Assembly (NCBI GenBank): GCA_001970855.1
Contig: LSSN01000347.1
Span: 1-19,574 of the forward strand
Reading direction: 5' to 3'
Source of the DNA: Smittium culicis
Taxonomy: Eukaryota > Kickxellomycota > Harpellomycetes > Harpellales > Legeriomycetaceae
Length of the DNA stretch: 19,574 nt
Shown here one piece after another: positions 9,315 through 19,435 of this stretch. Made by a program: the position numbers and the translations under genes. Under the pieces are notes generated by a model. The model worked only from the letters and a program-made list of their open reading frames with translations, was not told the origin of the DNA and ran no database searches. Position 1 is the stretch's first letter, and each line of letters begins with the position of its first letter.

Positions 9315-11525
9315 CAATGTAAATTAATTCAACCAGTAATGACTATTTTATTTTATTTCGAGCCAAAAATGGCTGTTCAATGTAACGCAAAATAAACTAA
9401 TTAGCTCTTTCTCGTCCAACATTATTTAAAATTTCAATTTATTGATTCGTTTATGGTTTAAAACCAGGCTTATTATTTGCAGCAAAATAAACATATACCA
9501 ATAATCGACTGATTCTCTGAATTATAGTATTTTTATTGAATACAGTTGGCTATATTTGGCAGATCAAAAATAGTTTACTGCTCTTCAAAGGGTTAAGCTA
9601 ACATCATTTTTAAGCTGCCAGCTATATATAATTTTGCTGCGTTTATAATTTATATGTATAATTACATATGTACTTCCAGTTGATTGCCAAAAATTAAAAC
9701 CATATTCCCCTATTATATAGGACTCTCGTCTCGTTAATTATTAACATCGTACCAAATGATGATAAAGTACTTTTCTTCGATAGGTGCTACAATTTTTACT
9801 CGAGCTCGAATTTTATAACTTGTATGCGCTATTAGTCTGCAGAATATCTAGGACGAAAATTTTTTATTATTCTGTTTTTTGATATTTTACTTCAAGTCGG
9901 TGTAGTTACCTCAAAGTTATTTTATTACTTGAAGATGGAATATAAAAAATAAAAATTTTATTGAGTTGTGTATTCAAATCAAAAATCATTAAAAGTTAGC
10001 TAAAATAATTCGCATGTAAATGAAAAACGTTTTATAAAGGTTTTTATTTATTAAATTTGATTTTATATCGAATTCAATTGTTAATGCTGCACAAAATATC
10101 ATAATACTAACATATCAGCGATTTTTATATTTGGTAAAAATTTTATGTTCAGAATAAATTTTTACAACTCTCGTTATATGTGGCCGTATAAATAAAGTTA
10201 TGAAATATTAGTAAACCAGTTTTTTGGGCATATATTTTAATTATGATTCTAGAACGTTTAATTTAAATTAATTTTAAACATATTTTCACAGACTAAAGAC
10301 TTGATGAATATGAAAATTGGGCATTTTTCTTTCTTAATTGTATCAATTTAGGTTTAAACAAAATCAAGATAATAGAAGGATATCTGCCGAATTATTTGCT
10401 GAACTAGACTATTATAAAACATAAACTAAATTAATTGTCTATAAAAGGGGTTGTAAAAAATTTATACTTGAGCCTAAAAAACTTGAATACTAGGTAAAAT
10501 AAGTAAATTATCATCCATTAACAATTTTTGAAGGATTAAACACGTTTCAAATTCTAACCAAGATTTTCGGATAATACAATATAATTATATATTATTTTAT
10601 ATTAAGGTATAAATAGAGAAAATAGTAATTTTTTACTCATTTCAAATATAAATATCAACTTTATTATTTTTAAAAAATTTTATAATGGATTAGAGTATAG
10701 AGTGATTAATAAAATATTAATTGGATTTACAAAATACTTATCAAAAACTTTTAGTCGGGGATTTAGATAGATTATGTACAATACGTTCTCAAAATTGTAT
10801 TGATTTCAACTTTATAATAAAGGCAGCTGTATAATAGATGACTTAGATAATTAAATTAGTTTATTTAATTTACAAAATTTATTCAAATTAATAAAATTTA
10901 CCCTTTATTAGGGTATAATTAGGTATAAATCATGTTAAAATTATATTTAAATGACAATTGATAATTTAATGCACTTTATTCCAAAATAAATAAAAGTATT
11001 GATATCTATCTAATTTTGAATATTACTGTATTGCTTAGAAATAGATTGGAGCTATAGATACGCTATCAATCATATTAATAACAAGAAATTTCTACATTAA
11101 ATTATAATATAAACATTTACATAACGTGACTTTTGGTAAGTGTGGACAATGTTATTAATTTTGTAATGAAAAAAATTTTTTTTATATTGCTGAATGTTAG
11201 GTGTATTTAATATAAATTTTGTATTTTCAATTTAAAAAGAATCAACATTATAAATTTATGAAAGCCTAGAAGTAACAATGAGCATCCATTATATTTAATA
11301 ATATAAAAATATCTCACCTTCTTAAAGTTCTTTTATTTCAAAAATCTATATTAGTAGGACCTAGAAACATTTTAAAAAAACTTATAGAAAAATTTACGGA
11401 TTCATATATTCAATTATCAAAGGTATGAACATTAGTAGCTAATAGCGAATAGATAGGCTCTCGGTCATTATTATTTTCAACATGATATATTATTGGAAAG
11501 AAGCTATCAAAAATTCGAGATACGC

Positions 11526-11580
11526 TTACATTTACATTTACATTTACATTTACATTTACATTTACATTTACATTTACATT
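11526..11580. repeat. Hexanucleotide microsatellite (TTTACA)n
   Basis: About nine uninterrupted copies of TTTACA (TGTAAA on the minus strand), 55 bases in all. Read on the minus strand it would encode alternating Asn-Val inside a 64-codon open frame, and a 6-bp unit preserves the frame. Copy number is likely to vary between strains. Confidence 0.95.
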
Positions 11581-12525
11581 AATGTTTATATTATCTGATA
11601 TCACAATGCATAAAATAATGACTAAAGGGAATTCTATAGAATATTAGGAATCTAGGTTGGGATAAAAAAACCTTTTTTTTTTCTAGCTGCAGTGAAGCAT
11701 AGCCATTCAGAATACTACCAGATTCATAAAGATATGACGAAATTGAATCTTTTTTTTTGTTATTTTTAATTAATATATAAATTAGACTTGAACTAGATCT
11801 AGTAAAATTTTCATTAAAATAAATTACATTTATATGGCTGAACTTTTTAAAAGCCTTCAATTGCAATTATCCAGTAATTATTTTTCAATTAATTGTCGTT
11901 ATATAAAAATTAAAAAAAAAAATAGTATCTAGTTTTGAATTCTATAGATTAAAGATAATAAACCCTTTCATGTTGAAAGAAGAAAAATCATAAAAGAGTT
12001 TCCAGTTAAGGATAGCTTGAAATTTGAAAATTTTAATACGTTTTAGAATAATAGTGATATATAAATAGATATAAAAATGTCAACCCAAAATATAAAAAAT
12101 ATAAACCAAATTAAGAAGCGAAATGAAAATATCTTGCATTTTTTACATTCATCATTTATAAAAAAAAAAAACACATTTATTTATTTTTAAAGCTTGCATT
12201 TTATCATAAATAAATTTTTTTATGTAAAATACTGTCAATACTCGGTATATAATAACTTTAAAATACAAACTAACATATACGATACTTTTAAGTGCCATAA
12301 TTATTTTGCATAAAACTCTGACCATTCTTTTTCTCAAAATAAATAATTCAACCACATAGTATAAGGAAGAAATAATAATTAAAAAACCAAAAATAAAAAT
12401 TCTGATAAAATCACCGAGAATTTTTATACTCGTAACTAAATTAAATAGGAGCATAAAAAAGTATTGAAAAACTAGTTAATAGTAATATATTAGCTATTTT
12501 ACTTGCATTATCTAAACATATTGGA

Positions 12526-12533
12526 TATAAATA
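12526..12533 (+). promoter_or_regulatory. Candidate TATA box of the 863-residue protein gene
   Basis: TATAAATA lies 50 bases before the ATG at 12583. Spacing and sequence are reasonable, but TATA-like words are common here. Confidence 0.35.
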
Positions 12534-12582
12534 TTGTAATTAATATTAGCAAGTGGGAACAAAAATACGATTTTTTTCAAAT

Positions 12583-15359
12583 ATGAACGAAACTGCTAGA
12601 AGGGAGCCGGAGAGTTTATTCTCGATAAGCGTGCTACAAAAATACGTTGAGACGGAAAATTCGAGCGAAGGAGCCGTGAAACATGGCGGAGATTCAAATA
12701 ATTCTAAATATAAACTTGATAGTATGTTGAGAGACTCTCAGAATAATTTCGGTAGCAATGGAGATGGAGATGTGAACTTTGGAACTTCTAAATTTGTTGA
12801 GAGCAGAGCTGACGCTGATATAGATTTTTTGAAAGGGTTAGATCCGTTGATATCAAACGAAATTGCACCAGATTTTGAAGATAATAATAGAAAGCAAGAC
12901 AATGTTGTGGACTGTGAGGATCAAAGATGTTTAGAATCATCAGCTGCAGGAAATATAGGAGGGTGCGTTACATTTGAAGACGAATCTAACTACAAAAATG
13001 AATACTTTAATAATAATTTGAAAAATAAAGATAATAACCTGGCCTCGATATATAAAGGCAGGAAAAATAGGAATGAGACAATAAGCTTTGATGATGACGA
13101 TAGTAGTATAATAAGCGAAAGTATCCAGCAATACGGAAATGAATATAGTAATAATTCTGGGTATACAGAGATAGAATATAGGCTAAATAATCCGGACGAA
13201 AGTTCAATAAAGAACACACTATCGAACGCGCAAAATTGGATACTGAAAGCCGCAAGACTGCGCGAAGAAAATCCGGAAATACAGCTCGAAAACTCGAAAT
13301 TCAGGTCTACGCAGATACTGTTTGTTGAGGATTCGGATTCAGATTCTGATTATAGCACTCATGACGGAATAAATTCGTATTCAGACCAGTCGAGGGTAAC
13401 AAAGAATAAAGAAGGCAAAAAAGTGAGTTTGAGCGGTGAAGGATATGGTAAAGGCGAGGAAAAACTCGATTTTGATTCTGTATATTCGCAGCAAAATGAA
13501 AGCGTATACAGGCGATTCTCTGCCGGTCTTGCCGAATCTATTAGCAGATTGAAGTGGAAAAGTGACGGTAGTAGCAAGATCAAACTAAACGATAGTGAGC
13601 ATATATCTAGCGGTGGCAATGTGCAGTATAACGAAAATAGATATAGCAAAGGCGGGTTTGGAAATTCTACCACCAAGGAGGACACATCAAGCAAAATCTC
13701 GAGATTTTTGAATTCTTTCAAGAGCGACAAGACCGAGCTTGACGAGTGGAACGACGTATTGAACACAATTAGTATTGAGCAAGAAATAAAGTCTCGCAAT
13801 CGAAAGAAAAAATTTGGTTCAGTTGATTATGGACAATGCGGGTTTAATAGCGGAAAGGCGAATAGTTGTGAAGCATATAATAATTTGGAAAAGAATCTGA
13901 ATTCGATAAACTTGTACTACACAAAATCTACACAAAATTACGCTGATAATGGGCTTAACGATGAGGTTGTACCATCTGCAGAAAGGAGTAGCAATAGATT
14001 TACTAGTGACGATGTAGGTGTAAGAGCTGCTAGCAAACCTGGTTATGAGGAATTTGACGGGAGCCAAAAATCAATTCAGCGTGCTATGAATATAGGTTTC
14101 CCAGATTCTTTGAGCACCGGTGCAATATCTGATATTAATATATGCGATGAAAAACGAACAGACGAGCCATCTACTATTAGAAGCACGGTAGAAATGAGCA
14201 AAAAAAAAGTAATCGATTTTTATGACAGCCTGGTTGGAAACAAGGGTAAGCACGTTATTGACGAGCCAAAAGACGGCGATACGAATAACATCACTAGCGG
14301 CATTGATCCAGAGATTATAGATGAGTGGCGAATGCGGTCGTTATCTCCAAGCTCATCTAAATCTATCAAGGACTATTGTATGCGAAAAGAGCCAGAACCG
14401 ATCGAAAACTTTAAGAACAAGACAAATGAGATAATTTCCAGCACAGCGAATAATGCAAAGAGCATGTTTTCGTGGGTAGCGAACAAAGCCGAGGACCTTG
14501 TAAGCAAGCCAAAAGTATCCCTTGATGAAAGCTCATTAGGGCCCATTTCCAAGGGATTCAATTCTTTCCCGCCTGAACTAGCTAAACAAGTCGGCTTGTA
14601 TAGCTCGCCAATCCAAGAAGGATCCAGTGCTTTCAAAAAGAAATCTATAGGTAAGATATTTCTTTTAGCTATTAGATAAGACCTTACTATGTATATTTAT
14701 GCTGTCTAGTTTGATTCCTCTCGTATTTTTCCCTCGATTAAAAATCCATTATAGCATGATTTTATTTATATAGCTATTTTTAATTATTTGATATACTTAA
14801 AATGACTAATTTTCTTCTCATTGATGGATCTATAGACGAGATTACGCTTCATGATGTCGCTTATAACAATGAATGGGACATTGAAGATGACGCCAAAAAC
14901 TACGCGTTTAGCGGTACAGCGAGAAATTCGATGACCGATACCGGTACGGGAATGATCCATTCCAACCTGATAAGCAATGAAATGGTGAAAAAAATCGAAT
15001 CGTGTGCGAAACCATTAATGTCGCAGAACCAAAATGACGCCTATTTGGAAAAGGGTACAGTCACGGCCGTCAATGCTGGGATATCTAGTGGTGGCGATAG
15101 CAGCAAATATGCGAAATCTCACACGGAACAACCAAGCAGTATGTCCTCAAATTCGGTGCCGAAATCTAACTACCGCAAAGACCCAGCATCGAACGCGTAT
15201 GATGACGGTGAATCTTCGGAGTATGTTTACGATGGGGGTATCGGAACTATGTATACGAATTCATACTTCAAAGCTAATACAGGCGCTAGTTCTGGTGTAC
15301 CCATAAGCAGCAACAGTGCAAACGAATTCGATCAAATTGAACCTAACCCATGGGATTAA
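12583..15359 (+). CDS. Hypothetical Ser/Asn/Asp-rich, largely disordered protein (two exons)
   Basis: I do not recognise this protein. Exons are 12583-14650 and 14836-15359, joined over a 185-nt intron (GTAAGA...ATAG, with a TGACTAAT branch-like site near 14805). The two frames are in phase, giving 863 residues. The open frame runs 10 codons upstream to a GTG, but the first ATG (MNETARREPE) is the sensible start. Most of the chain is polar, with acidic runs (DDDDSS at about 170, EDSDSDSD at about 250) and a basic patch (NRKKKFG at about 406). Two segments look helical: NAQNWILKAARLREENPE near 215-232, and an amphipathic stretch AKSMFSWVANKAEDLV near 625-640 that could sit on a membrane. Trp-acidic motifs recur (DEWND, DEWRM, NEWDIEDD), and the C-terminus is NPWD, reminiscent of the adaptor-ear peptides of clathrin accessory proteins. 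A role in vesicle traffic is only a guess. Confidence 0.82.
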
Positions 15360-16268
15360 TGTTAGCTACTTGTTTTTTTTTTCGTTAAACCAGCTTTTTT
15401 TTTAGTTTCTTTATTGCTATTTTTTTTTCCTGTCTATACATTTTTATTTTTTGCGAATAAGCTAAATTTTGGTAGTTTTGGTCAATAATTGGATTATAAT
15501 CGGAAGTATTCGGGTTTATGGAATATACAGATAGATATACCATACAGCTTTTATGGCTTTGATGCATTTGTTATCTCTTGGTTATTAAGCATATCAAATT
15601 TCTTTGAAATCTTGATGTGCTTAATATAATCAGTTATTGACACTTTTTTGGAATTATTTATTTATTCTAAATTTTTTTTAGGTTTTTTCTGCTATAAAAT
15701 TCATCTTAACAAATACAATACAAAATAAAGTTAATATATAAACTCAGCTAAGTAAGCTGCGAATTAAAACCCTTTATGAGATTTATATGTACAATGATTA
15801 GAATATATTAAATCATTTTTGAAGATTTTAGCTTAGATATTACTAGTTATCGAGTAAATTGTAGCAATACAGGATAGCACCACTTTGCTGTTGCTCAAGG
15901 CTTGTGTATAAAATCATTCATAAAATTTAAATTTGTACTTTTAATGATAAAAATTTGGTATTTATTAGGTTTATCGATAGGAAGAGATATTTCAGCAAAA
16001 GAAAAAGTTTCAAAAGCAAATATATTAATAAAAAATAATTACTACACAAAAGTAATCAATTGTTGTATAAAAATATTTTGATAAAATATAAAAACAAGCA
16101 GTAACGCTAGATCTGATAGATATAGGGGCTAAAATAAAACTATAACCAAAAATTTAGGTACAATATATGATAAAATAACACTAATAACACATTGTTTTTT
16201 TTTTAAGCTGAAGTGAAGGGAAGGAAAATGGAAAATGTTTACGCTTGTGTTTAAATGTAGTTTTTGGA
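15360..16268. other. Convergent intergenic region with a strong hairpin
   Basis: It holds the 3' flanks of the hypothetical gene and the stomatin gene. T-rich tracts follow the upstream stop. A near-perfect 42-nt hairpin lies at 15584-15625, listed separately. A minus-strand ATG frame of 60 codons (15385-15567), Lys-rich at its end, is not convincing. Nothing else was seen. Confidence 0.5.
15584..15625. repeat. Inverted repeat forming a 19-bp hairpin
   Basis: The left arm ATTAAGCATATCAA (15584-15597) pairs with TTGATGTGCTTAAT (15612-15625) over all 14 positions, with one G-U wobble in RNA. The inner ATTTC (15598-15602) pairs with GAAAT (15606-15610) after a single bulged C at 15611, closing on a TTT loop. 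One more outer T-A pair is possible. As RNA it could form from either strand. It could be a 3'-end structure between two convergent genes, a short RNA precursor or a MITE remnant; nothing here decides which. Confidence 0.6.
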
Positions 16269-17430
16269 CTACATGTTTGAGAGTTGTTCAAATAGGGCAG
16301 AATCTTTTACGCTTTGGTGCATACCCATTCCGGAATTTTGGTTACTACCTCCAGGTACGGGGAAGGTAACATTTCCTGGCTGATTTGGGTCAGGAGTGCT
16401 AGTTTGGGTAACGGCAGAGTTACCTGGGCCAAATCCGTGCATTCCACTAGATTCGGACATTGGGACAAACATGACTTTAGTTCCTGCAGATCTGCTCATG
16501 GCTTGCAAGGTTTCCAAGTAACGGATTTGCATAGCAGCGGGGATATTTAGGATTTCTGCAGCTTCACGCATAAGTTTTGCAGAGTCAACTTCAGCCTGGG
16601 CGGCAATAACCTTAGATTCACCGATACGTTTTTGGGTTGCAGCGGAGGAGAGGGACTCTTGTAATAGTTTGGAGAATACGATATCTTTAATTAAGATGGA
16701 TTCAATCTTTACACCCCATTGTCGCGAAGGGGCATCCATATAATCTTTAATGGCTTCAGAGATAGTATCTCTGTTTTCGATTAAGTCTTGAAGTGATTTT
16801 CCACCAAGAACCGAACGTAAGGTAGTTTGGGCTCTTTCTACAAGCGCTTGTTCAACATTGGAGACACCAAAAGTAGATTGGTATGGATCAACAATGTGCC
16901 AATACAAAACAGAGTCGATTGAAACGTTGACGTTATCTTTTGTTACTATTGGAATTTCATGAACTGTTGATAACTGGATTTTAACGTCGACTCTCATAAT
17001 TTTTTCAGTGATTGGGTTTACATAAACTAGACCAGGGTCTACGGTTTTGTAGTATTTACCGAATCTGTTTATAAGACCAATTTGACCTTGTTGAATTTGC
17101 TTGAATGGATTTGGGAAGAAAATACAACAAGGGATCTATTTATGTAGAAAAATGAAGTTTAGTAAATAAAAATGTTAGCGTACAGCGAGAAAAAGAAGTT
17201 ACCTGTCCCATAACACCAACCATGTTTCCTATAGTGTTCATGAAATATTCATAGGCGCTATCAGAAGAAACAGGGTGTTCAACTGCGAATTTTGGGGGAT
17301 CAAAGTTTAGAACCGGGCCTTGGTGTTGAGCGATTATTGGGGCGGGATGAGCAAGGTGATCGAGGCTATTAGATGTGGCATTAACGCCAATAGCTTGATT
17401 ATTAGCGTACTGATCTTGTTTTAGAGACAT
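16269..17430 (-). CDS. Stomatin-like SPFH/band 7 membrane protein (two exons)
   Basis: An SPFH-domain scaffold protein that oligomerises on the inner face of a membrane and organises lipid domains and channels. Minus-strand exons are 17430-17203 (76 codons) and 17135-16269, separated by a 67-nt phase 0 GT-AG intron (17136-17202). The product is 364 residues. The first 60 residues are a polar leader. Then comes a hydrophobic stretch running into IPCCIFFPNPFK (77-88) with two adjacent Cys that may be acylated, as in fungal stomatins. The SPFH core follows, with QGQIGLINRFGKYYKTVDPGL near 92, DVKIQLSTV, ERAQTTLRSVLG and WGVKIESILIKDI. The family signature SLSSAATQKRIGESKVIAAQAE leads into a coiled coil, then AAMQIRYLETLQAM and KVMFVPM. 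The tail is rich in Gly, Pro, Gln and Asn. The close match to filamentous-fungus stomatin order supports a fungal source. Confidence 0.95.
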
Positions 17431-17529
17431 TTTTCGGTGGAGTATCTGATTAGAGCTATTGATTAGCAGAGAGTGTATAAATGATTAAGCTAGTTACCTA
17501 ATATAAAGTTAAATTTTTTGATATCGGAA

Positions 17530-18085
17530 ATTGGGTCTTGGCAACTCTTTATATAGAAAATTTTAGTCTTGTTTTTTCGAGTTTGTGGTACCATTTGTCA
17601 CCCAAAAAATAATCAGCTATAAGACGCTTGGTCTTATTTTGGCAACTGGCTCCTATTCCATAGATTTTTCTTTCCACGCTCATTTGTCTTTTTTCAAGTT
17701 GTATTAATGGGTTATTAAATTTTTATTCCGTATTTGCCAAGCGCTGTTGACATGATTTAATTATCGTTATAGAACTGTTACTTAGCATTGGACAACACGT
17801 GATTAAAAAATATAATGACTTGATACTATTGGTATTAACAAGAAGTTAGCACATTTTTGCGCTAATTTATAATTTCAAATCATCTAAACTAAAATTATCG
17901 CGTGTAATTATTGGACAACTAATTAGCGGACTTAATAGCGATGAATTGGCGCTGATTTTCATCTTCACAACTGTCCGTCATTATTGGCTGACCTCTTTAT
18001 TGGCTACACGAGAGTCAATAATAGGCTAATTTTAAACACTGCTAACTACTGATGCTGGCCTGTAAAGGTTTTGTTGAGAGATTGG
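17530..18085 (-). promoter_or_regulatory. Cluster of CCAAT pentamers upstream of the stomatin gene
   Basis: ATTGG on the plus strand (CCAAT for the minus-strand gene) occurs at 17530-17534, 17787-17791, 17828-17832, 17910-17914, 17945-17949, 17983-17987, 17999-18003 and 18081-18085. Seven of the eight fall within 300 bases, where base composition predicts fewer than one. CCAAT is the core bound by the HAP/NF-Y complex in fungi. The distance to the ATG (357-655 bases for the main cluster) is long but possible for a fungal upstream region. Confidence 0.4.
17547..17555 (-). promoter_or_regulatory. Candidate TATA box of the stomatin gene
   Basis: TATATAAAG on the minus strand, about 117 bases before the ATG at 17430, is a good match to the eukaryotic TATA consensus and lies in a region less AT-rich than the other spacers. 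Confidence 0.4.
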
Positions 18086-18196
18086 CACCATTTATTTGAG
18101 TGATTAGCCTTTCAATACTACCAAATTCAAGTCAGTAGATGGATTCACTGTTTACTCATTGCTCTATGTTTAGATAGCAACTAAAATCATATCTAT

Positions 18197-18220
18197 TTGT
18201 TGAGTTGTTGAGTTGTTGAG
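18197..18220. repeat. Short tandem repeat (TTGTTGAG)x3
   Basis: Three exact, adjacent copies of an 8-base unit, with no evident function. Confidence 0.85.
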
Positions 18221-18432
18221 ATCTATAATAGATGCTGATGCTTCTCATTTGCTGCTTTAAGATATTCCTATCTTTTAACATTTCTTCCGCAGCTTTGGCC
18301 ATACGCAAGTAACCAGAATATTATATAAAAACACGCTAAATACTGAATTAAAAGCCCAGCTTAATGTGCGGATTTTGAAACAGCTAATCTAATAGCTCTT
18401 GTTGGGCTCGGTTTCGACGATCAATTTATCTA

Positions 18433-18720
18433 ATGATAATACCCCCAAATCTTACTAGACCACCTATTCTGCTCATACAAAAACCAAATAATCTCCTTCG
18501 CCGCTGCCACATGAACAATAGTCTTATCTCTAGCAGTCCAATGAATCTAAGGCTCAGTAGCATCGTGCATAAAATCGCATCTTAAATCTACTAACTGATC
18601 CCAACTAACCTTATTTGCCCCCTCCCCTTACATAGGCTATTTCCACACGAGCAGCGCTATCTAATACTCTAAAACTAACATCTTTCCTACCTCCCCTAAT
18701 TGCTCTACTCCAAATATAAA
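18433..18720 (-). pseudogene. Possible decayed coding sequence (minus strand)
   Basis: One minus-strand frame reads protein-like text with few stops: 26 sense codons (18627-18550), a single TAG (18549-18547), then 38 sense codons ending at 18433. It includes VSWDQLVDLRCDFMHD and IHWTARDKTIVHVAAAKEI. The stretch upstream in the same frame (18720-18661) is also open and includes GVEQLGEVGKMLVLEY before another TAG. The strand is purine-rich like real exons, unlike the surrounding AT-rich DNA. The spaced Trp residues faintly recall a Myb/SANT repeat, but I cannot assign a family. It may be a broken gene or repeat-element relic. Confidence 0.22.
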
Positions 18721-19435
18721 AAAAGTCCGATAATTGACCCAGACCAGTTTAAGTCTTGCAAACATGCCATATACCATTTTTACAAATTAGATCTTACATT
18801 TAATTACGCTAAATCTAGCCACATATGTAACCAAATAATCAGCAGATTGCCCAAAATACCTATATTATGTTCTTTACCTCTTAAATTAACTATTGATCAT
18901 TATTAGCACCTACAATAAGTTTAAAAAAAACAAGTATAATACATTCTCATATACGAAAGTACATTAAATCGCCACTAATACACCCTTTTTATACTATATT
19001 GGGGGGTTTTTTTCGTGTTCATAATATAGTTAAGCATTCATAAAAAACTATATCTTTCAATTTCCACATTTACATATTCGCTTATGAACATTATCATCAT
19101 TAATATCATAAATCTAATACAAAAAATCTATATTATTTTCTTTTAGTATTTATTATCTTCTTTTTCGCAATTAAGACATATTTTAAAGTAAATACTAAAT
19201 ACAAACAATATATTATATATGGTTATCATATAAAAAAAATCTGCAAATTTCAAGATAAAAAAATCGTTTTGATTTTTATCAATAAACCTTTATGCACCAA
19301 AAGTTAGTTTTAAAATTTAAAAAAAAAAACTTTGAATAAGTCTTGCTATTAACATACATCATATATCCCTCTATATGAATAGAATAAAGAGTAAAATGGT
19401 TCAATTGCACTGTTTTGATGCGCTTTTAATGCCGA

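Larger units (their letters stand above)
9146..12582. other. 3.4-kb AT-rich stretch without a convincing gene
   Basis: Very AT-rich, with frequent stops in all frames. The part nearest the Med11 gene presumably holds its promoter: a TATATA string near 9243, and a GC-rich 14-base palindrome TCGCG-CAAA-CGCGA at 9301-9314, which stands out from its surroundings. A TTTACA microsatellite lies at 11526-11580. Two weak minus-strand open stretches (11591-11866 and 12152-12454) are discussed in the findings. I see no tRNA B box, rRNA or transposase. Confidence 0.6.

Noticed and set aside
9753..9850. ATGATGA box resembling a C/D snoRNA C box
   Set aside because: No CTGA D box or terminal stem was found at the right distance.
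12553..12582. GTG start giving ten extra residues on the large hypothetical protein
   Set aside because: Non-ATG starts are rare in eukaryotic nuclear genes, and the ATG at 12583 has a suitable TATA-like element 50 bases upstream.
12940..13799. Several minus-strand frames opposite the large hypothetical gene
   Set aside because: They are Leu/Ser/Tyr/Ile-rich, as expected for the reverse complement of a polar Asn/Asp/Ser-rich frame, and none has a plausible start or domain.
14802..15359. Separate small gene starting at the ATG at 14802
   Set aside because: The ATG is part of a TGACTAAT branch-like sequence, and an in-phase GT-AG intron joins this frame to the upstream exon, so it is better read as the second exon.
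15385..15567. Minus-strand ATG frame of 60 codons, Lys-rich at the end
   Set aside because: Short, ends in low-complexity Lys codons from an A-rich tract, no resemblance to a known small protein, and it lies in the 3' flank of another gene.
18700..18906. Plus-strand ATG frame of 68 codons
   Set aside because: No family resemblance. The opposite strand has the more coding-like composition in the adjoining region, so this is probably chance.
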